Below, piece by piece: positions 1-8,300 of a stretch of DNA of 12,836 nucleotides. A program made the translations under genes and the position numbers. The notes beneath the pieces are model-generated. The model was not told the origin of the DNA. It saw only the letters and a list, made by a program, of their open reading frames with translations, and ran no database searches. The stretch comes from Gammaproteobacteria bacterium (GTDB lineage Bacteria; Pseudomonadota; Gammaproteobacteria; Chromatiales; Sedimenticolaceae), in assembly GCA_020445165.1 (NCBI GenBank), contig JAGRHE010000072.1, positions 1 to 12,836 of the forward strand. The letters are read 5' to 3'. The first letter of the stretch is position 1, and every line of letters begins with the position of its first letter.

Positions 1-774
1 TTCGCATTCCCCGAGATCACCGATTCCAACATCCAAACCCGAATCGAAACTCTCGCAGAATCCCTGGACGCCCACCGCAAACGCCAACAATCCGCCCACC
101 CCAAGCTCACCCTCACCGGCATGTACAACGTGCTCGAAAAGCTGCGCGCCGACGCGCCGTTGACGCCGAAGGAGCAGACCATCCACGAACAGGGCCTGGT
201 CTCGGTACTGAAACAGATCCACGACGAACTCGACCAGGCCGTGTACGCGGCCTACGGCTGGGACGATCTGTGGCGCTGGGACCGCGCCGCGCGCGGCGGT
301 GAGATCACCGATCCGGACAGCGACACGGTCACGATGATCGACGTGCGCTCCCCCGAACAGTTGTACGCCGCCTACTGCGACGCACGCGATCGCTACGACG
401 AGATCCTGCTGCAGCGCCTGGTCGATCTGAACGCCGAACGCGCCGCCGAAGAGGCGCGCGGCCTGGTGCGCTGGCTGCGCCCCGAGTTCCAGAACCCGGG
501 TGGCGAACAGCCCGGCCAGCAACCGATCGACACCGACGAGACCGTTACCGTCGAACCGGTCGCGGCGAAAAAACAACCCTGGCCCAAGACCCTGCCCGAA
601 CAGGTCCGCGCCGTGCGCAACACCCTCGCCGCGCAGCCGCTGCCGACCAGCGCGGAACAGCTCGCACGTCAGTTCAACCGCGCCCAGACCAAGAAGGTCG
701 CCGAACTGCTCGACACCCTGCAGGCGATCGGCCAGGTGCAGGCCGACGCCGAGGGCCGCTACCTTGCGCACTGA
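1..774 (+). CDS. C-terminal part of a large class I SAM-dependent DNA methyltransferase (5' end outside window)
   Basis: The frame is open from base 1 to a TGA at 772-774, giving 257 visible residues with no start codon needed inside the window. The ATG at 121 is internal: the residues before it (FAFPEITDSN, then LDAHRKRQQ) read as part of the same protein. From memory, the segments YNVLEKLRA, KEQTIHEQGLVSVL, HDELDQAVYAAYGW and LNAERAAEEARGLVRWLRPEFQ match the extreme C-terminus of large bacterial DNA adenine methyltransferases of the type II/BREX/DISARM-like kind (COG1002-type). The last 65 or so residues, from WPKTLPEQV onward, look like a winged-helix module. The catalytic domain (SAM-binding and NPPY motifs) would lie upstream and cannot be seen, so activity and system type are unknown. 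Family recognition is fairly sure; the defence role is inferred. Confidence 0.72.
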   Translation, partial: FAFPEITDSNIQTRIETLAESLDAHRKRQQSAHPKLTLTGMYNVLEKLRADAPLTPKEQTIHEQGLVSVLKQIHDELDQAVYAAYGWDDLWRWDRAARGGEITDPDSDTVTMIDVRSPEQLYAAYCDARDRYDEILLQRLVDLNAERAAEEARGLVRWLRPEFQNPGGEQPGQQPIDTDETVTVEPVAAKKQPWPKTLPEQVRAVRNTLAAQPLPTSAEQLARQFNRAQTKKVAELLDTLQAIGQVQADAEGRYLAH

Positions 775-775
775 A

Positions 776-968
776 TAACGTCGGGCTGCGCCCGGCGTTG
801 GCAGGCACAGCCTGCCCTACACCAACGCTGAGCCACGTAGGTTGGGCTGTGCCCGACGTCGGCAGGCACAGCCTGCCCTACGCCAAAGCGCGGCACACAT
901 CGTCGCACATCGGCAACGTAGGTCGGGCTGCGCCCGACGTTGGCAGGCACAGCCTGCCCTACGCCAAC
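776..968. repeat. Cluster of three REP/BIME-like palindromic repeats
   Basis: Three copies of a composite palindromic unit lie between the methyltransferase stop and the toxin gene, at 780-820, 837-881 and 918-962. Each unit has two 21-nt halves separated by 3 nt. The left half is GTAG followed by a 7-bp hairpin (GTCGGGC-TGC-GCCCGAC), for example at 918-938. The right half is the inverted version, a hairpin GGCAGGC-ACA-GCCTGCC followed by CTAC, for example at 942-962. GTAG at the foot of a hairpin is the classic signature of REP sequences mobilised by TnpA-REP (RAYT) proteins, and paired inverted REPs form a BIME. Copy 1 has lost its GTAG (TAAC instead) and abuts the upstream stop codon; copy 2 has GTTGGGC-TGT, which still pairs through a wobble. 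Spacing is uneven (unit starts about 61 and 81 nt apart). No RAYT gene is in the window. The element may also help end transcription of the methyltransferase gene. Confidence 0.8.
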
Positions 969-1015
969 TGTCGAGCCTTTGCACGCGAACCGAATCCTGA
1001 ACCACGCCCGGCCGG

Positions 1016-1180
1016 TCAGATCAGGTCGCGGTACTCACGCAGCAGCTCGGCGCTAACCACCAAGCCCTGCGCCGACAAGGTATCGAGAAACGCGTCCGGT
1101 AGCTTGGTGGGATTACGCAAGGCGGCGCGATGCTGCTTGGCGACACTGACCACGAGCCCCGGGTGAAGGTCGAACTGGTG
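1016..1180 (-). pseudogene. Severed C-terminal tail of the PIN-domain toxin (in frame, after the TAG)
   Basis: Reading the toxin frame through the TAG at 1181-1183 gives a further 54 open codons ending in TGA (1016-1018 on the plus strand reads tca). The translation begins HQFDLHPGLV, continues KQHRAALRNP and LPDAFLDTLSAQGL, and ends LLREYRDLI. This is the expected tail of this PIN-toxin family, where an FLxHLxDLxPG-like segment is followed by RASLxNPP-like and FLxTLxxxGL-like segments. Toxin plus tail gives about 187 residues, close to the usual length of such proteins as I remember it. No start codon with a ribosome binding site is seen, so the tail is unlikely to be made alone. Confidence 0.8.
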
Positions 1181-1579
1181 CTAGACGAAGTTGTCCGGAG
1201 GAATGGCCTCGATGCCGAAGCCGGACAGACAATCCGAAGGGAAATCTTTCAAGTTGTTGGTCACGATAAGCTGCGCACCACAGCGTATTGCTGCAGCAAG
1301 TACATGACGGTCGTCCGGGTCCGGCAGTTTCAAGCCGTTGATCAAGGATTCGTAATCCGTCACCAGGCAGTCGGGGATGGCCGCCTCCATTTTCCGTCGC
1401 GTGACCGCTATCGCATCGGCCAGGCCGGGACGCTCCCGCAGCAGGCTGCGCGACCATTCGTCCTGGATCCGTTCGGTCCACCTTGCGGCGAACAGTCCCG
1501 TGGTCGCCAGTCGCAGCAGGAAGTCGCGCAGCGGTGCCGGGTACAGCACGCAGGCATCGAAAACGACGACGAAATGCAT
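1181..1579 (-). CDS. PIN-domain toxin (VapC-like RNase), ended early by an in-frame TAG
   Basis: This encodes 132 residues from the ATG at 1577-1579. PIN domains are Mg2+-dependent ribonucleases, and in VapC-type modules they cleave RNA and stop growth unless bound by an antitoxin. Acidic-site residues are visible: D8 in VVVFDAC, E41 in RIQDEW, D90 in PDPDDRHVLAAAI, and the IVTNNLKDFP segment with T107, N109 and D112. The ATG is preferred over the TTG one codon earlier because it overlaps the antitoxin stop (TGATG), a usual sign of translational coupling. The frame stops at TAG 1181-1183, but the family's C-terminal tail follows in frame (see 1016-1180). A leucine codon (TTG to TAG) would be one plausible ancestor. 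The core catalytic residues precede the stop, so a folded product cannot be excluded; loss of function is the simpler reading. Confidence 0.82.
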   Translation of the reverse strand: MHFVVVFDACVLYPAPLRDFLLRLATTGLFAARWTERIQDEWSRSLLRERPGLADAIAVTRRKMEAAIPDCLVTDYESLINGLKLPDPDDRHVLAAAIRCGAQLIVTNNLKDFPSDCLSGFGIEAIPPDNFV

Positions 1580-2031
1580 CAATAACCCATGTCGTTCTCT
1601 TGCGCGATCGCAGTGAGTTCGTCCAGTGCCGCCTGGCTCTGCTCGTCCCGCTGCGCCTTGAACGTCATCAGGTCTTCGTAGCGGACACGACGATGCGTGC
1701 CGGTCTTGATGAACGGAATGCCCCCTTCTTCCAACAGTTTGACCAGGTGTGGCCGGGAGACATTCAGGATGTTGGCCGCTTCCTGGGTCGTCAGTTCGGC
1801 ATGGGTCGGGACAACGGTAACGGCATTGCCGCGCGCCATCTCTGTGAGCAGATCATGCAGCAATGCAATGGCCTGCCGCGGCAGAACCAGGTCATGGCCA
1901 TCCAGCCGCACGTGCGCACGATCCACATCCGGCCGGCTGTTGAGCAGCCGGCTCAGTTCACTGGCGCTGGCGCGGGCGAGCGCGGCCTCCTCGGCGCCCG
2001 GCAGTGACTGCGGGTAACGTACTGTGCTCAT
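1579..2031 (-). CDS. Excisionase-family HTH antitoxin partner of the PIN toxin
   Basis: This encodes 150 residues. Residues about 79-125 form an excisionase/MerR-like winged helix-turn-helix: LTTQEAANILNVSRPHLVKL is the helix-turn-helix, and a wing and final helix follow (IPFIKTGTHRRVRYEDLM). Proteins of this shape are commonly encoded just upstream of PIN-domain toxins and act as DNA-binding antitoxins. The N-terminal 75 residues (ASASELSRLL, DLVLPRQAIALLHDLLTEM) are a helical region of unknown role; in antitoxins the toxin-binding part may be at either end. The start at 2029-2031 was chosen because GGAG lies 7 nt upstream and a promoter lies before that. The frame stays open to 2172, but the extra 47 residues would run through the promoter. 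The stop overlaps the toxin start by one base. Autoregulation by the HTH is likely but inferred. Confidence 0.85.
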   Translation of the reverse strand: MSTVRYPQSLPGAEEAALARASASELSRLLNSRPDVDRAHVRLDGHDLVLPRQAIALLHDLLTEMARGNAVTVVPTHAELTTQEAANILNVSRPHLVKLLEEGGIPFIKTGTHRRVRYEDLMTFKAQRDEQSQAALDELTAIAQENDMGY

Positions 2032-2038
2032 GAGGCGT

Positions 2039-2042
2039 CTCC
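2039..2042 (-). promoter_or_regulatory. Shine-Dalgarno site of the antitoxin
   Basis: GGAG on the minus strand ends 7 nt before the ATG at 2029-2031. It fixes the antitoxin start at this codon, in preference to upstream in-frame starts that would extend the protein across its own promoter. Confidence 0.65.
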
Positions 2043-2073
2043 GTATGGAACGAATCGCTAGGGGTCTGCGCAA

Positions 2074-2102
2074 AAGATAATCGAAATAAACGAAAACGAC
2101 AA
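2074..2102 (-). promoter_or_regulatory. Sigma70-like promoter of the antitoxin-toxin operon
   Basis: On the minus strand, TTGTCG (2097-2102) and TATCTT (2074-2079) are separated by exactly 17 bp of T-rich DNA. Each hexamer matches the -35 and -10 consensus at 4 of 6 positions. Transcription would start near 2067, giving a 5' leader of about 36 nt that contains the GGAG site. This is a by-eye prediction with no experimental support. Confidence 0.5.
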
Positions 2103-2170
2103 TGCGCTGCAGGAAGAGCCAAGTGGAAACTGCGGGCGATGACAGCGGCAAAGCTCGACCGGCAGCCACC

Positions 2171-2211
2171 AACTGCTAACGAACTGCTAATTCAACAAGA
2201 ATTAGCAGTTC
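2171..2211. repeat. Triple AACTGCTAA repeat with a 13-bp perfect inverted repeat (possible operator)
   Basis: The word AACTGCTAA occurs at 2171-2179 and again at 2182-2190, exactly 11 bp apart, about one helical turn. Its reverse complement occurs at 2202-2210. The second and third copies sit in a perfect inverted repeat with 13-bp arms (GAACTGCTAATTC at 2181-2193, GAATTAGCAGTTC at 2199-2211) and a 5-nt centre. No T-run follows on either strand, so this is not a standard intrinsic terminator. The arrangement looks like a binding site for a dimeric or multimeric DNA-binding protein. The antitoxin encoded 140 bp away is the nearest candidate, although the site lies about 70 bp upstream of that promoter's -35. 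Confidence 0.6.
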
Positions 2212-2364
2212 CCGACCTAATCCCCCCTCAAGAATGCCCCACCGTTCGCCGATACGATAAAAAATCCTGAACAGACCCGAAAAACGCCTACCACCCGGCC
2301 CCGGGCGCAATCGAACGGCGCACGGGAAGCCTGCGGTTATCCGGCCTATACTCTCCAGATTCCC

Positions 2365-5300
2365 ATGCTTATCAATCCTTTGTACAAGCTGACGACGACG
2401 CTCCTCCGGCCCTTACTGAGCATGTTCGAGACGCGTCCTCCCGCTTCGCTGCGATCGATGCTCGGCCCGGTCCTGGCGAGCTGCCTGCTATTGTTGACCC
2501 CACACATCGCAGCCGGCGCCGACGATCGCGTCAGCCACTGGTACGGCGAGTGGCTGACGCTGCCGGCTGCCGAGGTCGGTTACGACGACGCCCGGCTGCA
2601 GGCAGCGATCAGCCGGATCGGCGAGATGCACGGCATCCAGGGCCTGCAGATCATTCGTCACGGCTACCTGGTGGCCGAGCAGTACTGGCGTGGCGGTGCA
2701 CGCGACGTGCCGCACAACCTGAAATCGGCGTCGAAGAGCGTGATCTCTGCCCTGGTCGGGATCGCGATCGAGCAGGGACACTTCACACTCGACCAGCCGA
2801 TCGTCGAACTGCTGCCGCAGCTGGCCGGGATCGACGATCCGGACAAGCGGCGCATCACCGTGCGCCACCTGCTCGAAATGACCTCGGGTCTGCGCTCGAA
2901 CAGTTACCAGGCATACGACGTCTGGGTCACCACACCCGACTGGGTCAAGTCAGCCCTGACCGGTCCGATGCAGTCGGCGCCGGGCAGCCGCTACGACTAC
3001 AACACCGCCAATACCCACCTGCTGTCGGCGATCATTGCCAACACCTCCGGCATGAGCACTCGCCAATTCGCCGAGAAACACCTGTTCCGCAGGATTGGCG
3101 CCCGGGTGCAGGAGTGGCCAACCGATCCCGACGGCGTCCACATCGGCGGTAACAACCTGTGGCTGCTGCCGCGTGACATGGCACGCTTCGGCCAGCTGTT
3201 CCTCGACCGTGGACGTTGGGGCAAGCGCAGCGTGATCGCTCCCGAATGGGTCGACGTATCGGTGCGATCGACCGGCCGGACCACGCACGACACCTACGGC
3301 GGCTACGGCTACCTGTGGTGGACACCGTTCGACGACGGCAGCTTCGCCGCGGTCGGATACGGTGGCCAGTACATCATCGTCTCGCCACGCGACGACAGCG
3401 TGATCGTGATCACCTCGACCCTGGACTCGAAGGGCGATCACTGGGAGAAAACCCTGTTCGATGCGATAAGGGACGGCATTCGCGCCAGTCTCGAACGACC
3501 GCAGCTGCCACTGGTCGCGACCACCCGGGCACGCGTCAACCTGCGCACCGGCCCCGGCCTGAAGCATGGCACGGTCAGCGTGGTCGACGCCGCGGCCCCG
3601 GTGCACTGGTTCGCCAGCGAAGGCGAATGGCAGAAGGTGCGCGTCGATGGCAAGCCAGGATGGCTACATGGTGACTACCTCGACATCGAGCAACCACCGC
3701 CGGCCGCAACCGTTACGGAAGCGGCTCCCGCAGCAGCGGAGCAACCGGCACCGGAAGTTACTGAGCCATCGGCTCCCGCGCGCACGGACGAGGTGATTCC
3801 GGTTGCCGGCAGCAGGCTCGACCACCTGCGTGAGCAGCTGGATGCGTTGCAGGAGAAGGTCAACGCGCCAGCACCACTGCCGCGCTACCGGATCACACGC
3901 AGCGTGAACTTCCGCCGCAGCCCGAGCCTGCAGGGTGAGTTGATCGGTAAGCTTGAACCGGGAGTGGAGTTCCAGGCACAGGAACGCTCCGAGGCCTGGC
4001 TGATGGCGAGTATCGACGGCGTCCAGGGTTGGGTGCATTCCGGCTTTGCCGACGTGATCGAGCGACCCACCCTCGCCTCGCAGCGCGCCGGCCTGGTGGA
4101 CGGACTGGAAACGGTCAGCGCAGCACTCGAATCGCTGACCGCCGTCGAGCAGTTGAGCGGCGACGATGCCGCACTGGCGCAGCTGCTGAACGAGGCACGC
4201 GCCGAACGCGACGCCCTGCAACAACAGCTCGATCAGAGCCGGCAGCAGTTGCAGCAGCGCAAGACAATCTACGACGAAGACGTTGCCCGTCTGCAAAAGC
4301 AGACCGAAAACCTCACCGGGATCGCGGCCCAGGTCAAAAGTGAACTCGAAGCCCTGCTCACAGAGAAGGCGCAACAGGCTGAGACCCTGCAGGCTCTGGC
4401 ATCTGAAAAAGAACGGATATTGCTGACGCTCGCCAGCGAACGCGAGCGCATGCAGTCGCTAATCGGCGAGGCAGCCGCGCAGCGCGCCGAGAAACAGCAG
4501 CTGCGCAACGAGCTGGACCTGCTCGGCAAGCTGGATCAGCAACGCGAAAAGCTGCGCGAGACCGATCGCACCCAACTCGCGGCGCTCGAACGCGAGGTCG
4601 ACCAGGCGGTGGACCAGTTGCGCAGCTTCGAACAACGCGTGCAGGAACTGACACAGGAAAAGGCCGAGCAATCGGAACAGATCGCGCTGGCCGAGCTGCG
4701 CCAGCAGGACCTGGTCGGACAGCTGCGTGCCACGGCACTGGCCGAGTCGACACTGCGCGGCGACGTGGCACAACTGCAAGTCGAGAACCGCCGACTGGAG
4801 GAGTCGCTGGCCGAGATGCGCACGCGCTCTGCCACGATGGCGACCGGACAGCAGGTGCTGGCCGGTGACCTGCAACAACGACTCGACGAACTCACCAACG
4901 CCCGGGCCGAGAACGATCGGCTGACCCGGGCATTGGCCGACTCTCAGACCCGCGTGCAGGGTCTCGACGAAAAATTGCTCGACAAGCAGGAGATCGAACG
5001 TGGCCTGCATCAGCGTCTGGCCGACGGGCAGCAGCACGCAACCCAACTCGAGAATGAACTCGGAACGGCACGCGCGAAGGTCGCGGCGCTGCAACGGGAG
5101 ATCGACGAGCAGCGCGTGGCCGGCCAGGAGCAGACCGGTGCATTGGCCGACCTGCGCGAGAAACTCGCCGCGGCCGAGCGCGATGCTTCGACCATGCAGC
5201 AGGAAACCGACTCGCTGCGCGATCAACTCGCGCAACAGCTGGCTGTCGGCGGCGAACAGGCTGATGCCCTGCAGGCAGAATCGCAGCGTGCGGCGGCATT

Positions 5301-8300
5301 GACCGCCAGGCTGGAACAGGCGAATACCGACAAGGCCCGGCTGACCGACCAGCTGGCGCACGAATCGAACGCCAGGCAATCATTCGCTGATGGCATGCAG
5401 CAGCTGTTTGCCCAGGTGAACCTGCAGCAGCGCCAGTTGATCCAGCTCGAGACCCACAGTGACCAGGCACAGCTGGCACTTACCGACAGGGAAGCGCAAC
5501 TCGCGCGGCTGCGCAGCGAACTTGCACAGGACGCAAAGTCGCTGGAACAGAAAGCGTCACTGCTGGCCGAAGCGAACGACAAGCTGTCACGGCTCGAACA
5601 CGAGGCCAGGCAACAACAGCTTGCCATGGAATCCCAGACGTCTGAACTGCAGGCAGTGTTGGCCAGCCAGGCTGTGCTGCGCGATGAGCTGAATGCCGGC
5701 AAGCAGCGCCAGGCCGAGCTGCAGAAGGCGCACGACGCCCTGCTGCTCAAGGGTCAGCTCGCCGAGGCGGATGTCCAGCGACAGCAGGCCAGGATCGCGC
5801 GCGATGCGGAACGTATCGCCGCACTCGAACGCAAACTGCAATCGGCAGGTGACGAAACTGCCGCCTTACGTGCTGCGGCTCAGGAGACAGCCAGCGTCCG
5901 CAGCGACCTCGGCAACGCACTGGCGCTGCTCTGGCAACAGAACCAGATTGCGCTCTCCTCCAATGCGCTGCTGCAGAGGAAACTGGCTGATGGTTCGCGC
6001 GAATCGGCACAGCAGCAAGAGCGCCTGTCCGGATTGCAGCAGACGCTGAGCGAACGCGACGCACGACTCGAGGCATTGACCGAGGAAATGGCGCAGGCCG
6101 CAAAGGCCGGCAAGCTGCTCGACCAGCAGCGCAATGAACTGGCCCAGCAGCTGGCAAAGCGCGATGCTGAACTGGCCCAGACCCGCGAACGACTCGACGC
6201 AGCGGTACGTGCCGGCACCACGCTCGAAATCCGCATCAGCCAACTGGAGCAAATCAACAGCGAACAGTCCCGGCAGCTGACCGCGACCCGGGCATCTGCG
6301 GATGAGAGTGCAACGGACCTGGCCGCGGCACAGGCACGTCTCGCACAATTTGAGAAGTCGCATGAGCAGCACGCCTCGACGATGGAAGAACTGTCGGCGG
6401 CCTTGGCGAGTAGCGAGGAACAGCTGCAGGCGAAGAGCATGGAGCTCGGCGAGGTGCGGCAATCGATGACGCAGGCGCGCGCCAGCATGACGGATGAACT
6501 GCAACTTGCCCGCAGCGAGCTACAGTCCCTGCAGCAAACAGTGCCGCAGCTGCGCGAAAAACTGGCCGCGTCGGAAACGGTCAACACCACGCTGCAGGCG
6601 CAGGCCGACGAACGTGACGCCGTAATAAAGGGATTGCGCGCCGACATCGCGCAGCTCGGTAAAGAAAACACTGCCATTGGCGACGAACTCGACAAGCTGA
6701 TAGCAGGCCAGGCCAGGTCGCTTGAAATCGCCAATGCCGAACGCGATCGACTCAAGGCCGAAAACGCCCGCCTGGTCGGCACGCTGGCGGCTGCTGGCAA
6801 GCGTGATCAGGCCAACCAGGAAAAGCTTGCCGAACAATCGACCCGGATCGGACAGCTGCTGCGCGAGAAACAGGCCATCGACAATAAACTCGACAAGGTC
6901 ACGACGCAGCATGCCGAAGAGCTCACGCAGGTCGGCGCCGACCTCGAACGGCTCAAGGCCGAGAACGCCCGCCTGGAAGGCTCGCTCGAACTCGCTGACG
7001 AACGCAACCGGGCGAATGAGCAGAAGCTCGCAGAGCAGTCCGCACAGGTGGCAGCACTGGAGACGACGTCGCAGGAACAGGCAGCAAGCGCAAAGGATCT
7101 CCAGCAACGATTGACGGACACGGCACGCGCGCAGCAGGAACTCGAGCAGGCATTGGCCGGCAGGGAACAGCGTAACCGGGAACTCGCACAGCAACTGGCT
7201 GCCCGGGCCGAGCGTGATGCAACGGCGGCCGTGACGCTGGAGCGCGCCCAGGCCGAGATCAGCACCCTGCGTGAACAGCTCGATCGGGAAGTCGCCACCC
7301 TAAAGCAGGCCAGACTGGCCGGCGACGCCGAGCGCGCAGAGCTGGCGACCGAACTGGAGCAGCTGCGCACCCGGTCGAAGGAAGTGGACGCACTGGCGCA
7401 ATCGCAACGGGTCGCGATCGAGGAGCGTGAATCACGCCTCGCGCAGTCGGCACAGCAACTGCAACAGGAACAGGCCCGAACGGCTGCACTGCAGGCCCAG
7501 ACCGCGCAGCTGAAAAATCAGCTTGCAGCGCGTGACATCGAAATCGCGGCCTTCCGCACCGTCGAACGTCACCTGAATGCAACGCTGGCGCAGGTTAGCG
7601 ACCTGCAACGTGCCGCCGACGCAAGAGAGAGCGACAGCAAGACCATGATTGCAGCCGTCGACCGCCTGCAGACCGCCTATGACCGACGACAGAAGGAGCT
7701 GGCCGATCTGCGTGCCAGCAATGCCGCACAGGTCGAGGCGCTACGCCAGGCCCGCGCCAGGACCGGTGAACTCGAACGCCGCCTGGCTGCAGCCACTGCC
7801 CCGCAGTCGGTGCCCGGTAACCAGATCCAGCAAATCACTGCCGACGAGGTGGCTGCCAACACCGAACCCAAGGTGTTGCTGGTCAGTGAGCAACCGTTGC
7901 CACCACACGAAGCCAAGGCTGCCGTCGCCAACCTCGTCGAGTCCCGTGATAAACCGGTCAGCGAGCCCCTGCCGACAGCGCCGGCGGCGAAGCCGCAACT
8001 GCTGAAGGTGGCCTCGCGCGCCACGTTGCAGCCTATACAAACGGCTGAAGCGCTCCCCGCGACCGCCGCCGGTGCGAATGCTGCTGCAACGATCGAGCCA
8101 CTGGTCCGCCGCTGGGCGGCGGCCTGGTCGCGCAAGGATGTCGCCGGTTACCTGTCGTTCTACTCGGACGACTTCAAACCGGAGAACGGACTCGACCTCG
8201 ACGGCTGGCAGGCCCAGCGCCAGGTGCGCATCAGCAAGCCCAAGTCGATCCAGGTGGAAGTGAGCGGTTTCGATGTGGTGGCGCAGGATGCCGACACTGC

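Larger units (their letters stand above)
2032..2364. other. Intergenic region between the divergent antitoxin operon and the giant gene
   Basis: This 333-nt stretch has no credible gene. It contains, from the left, the antitoxin ribosome binding site and promoter (2039-2102), the AACTGCTAA repeats (2171-2211), and an A-rich tract around 2253-2264. Just before the giant gene lies a TATACT hexamer (2347-2352) that could be a -10 box, but no convincing -35 stands 16-18 bp in front of it, so I do not call it a promoter. If it were used, transcription would begin about 6 nt before the ATG at 2365, making that start almost leaderless and favouring the in-frame ATG at 2422. No RNA gene was recognised. 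Confidence 0.6.

Noticed and set aside
776..968. A small CRISPR array
   Set aside because: Only three units, uneven spacing, and each unit is a double hairpin with GTAG/CTAC feet; the segments between are not uniform spacers and no cas gene is present.
759..1166. Short open frames on both strands across the REP cluster (translations with repeated VGQAVPADVG-like runs)
   Set aside because: They are translations of the palindromic repeats themselves, with no ribosome binding site or domain; such frames are a common annotation artefact.
1181..1183. TAG read as pyrrolysine or by suppression in the toxin
   Set aside because: No sign of such recoding in the window, and a single nonsense change is the simpler explanation; it is kept only as something to check in the whole genome.
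1113..2017. Plus-strand frames opposite the toxin and antitoxin (for example 1130-1585 and 1483-2007)
   Set aside because: They are antisense shadows of two recognisable minus-strand genes and show no domain features.
2032..2172. A longer antitoxin starting at 2172
   Set aside because: The extra 47 residues would cover the promoter and ribosome binding site, and they look unlike coding sequence.
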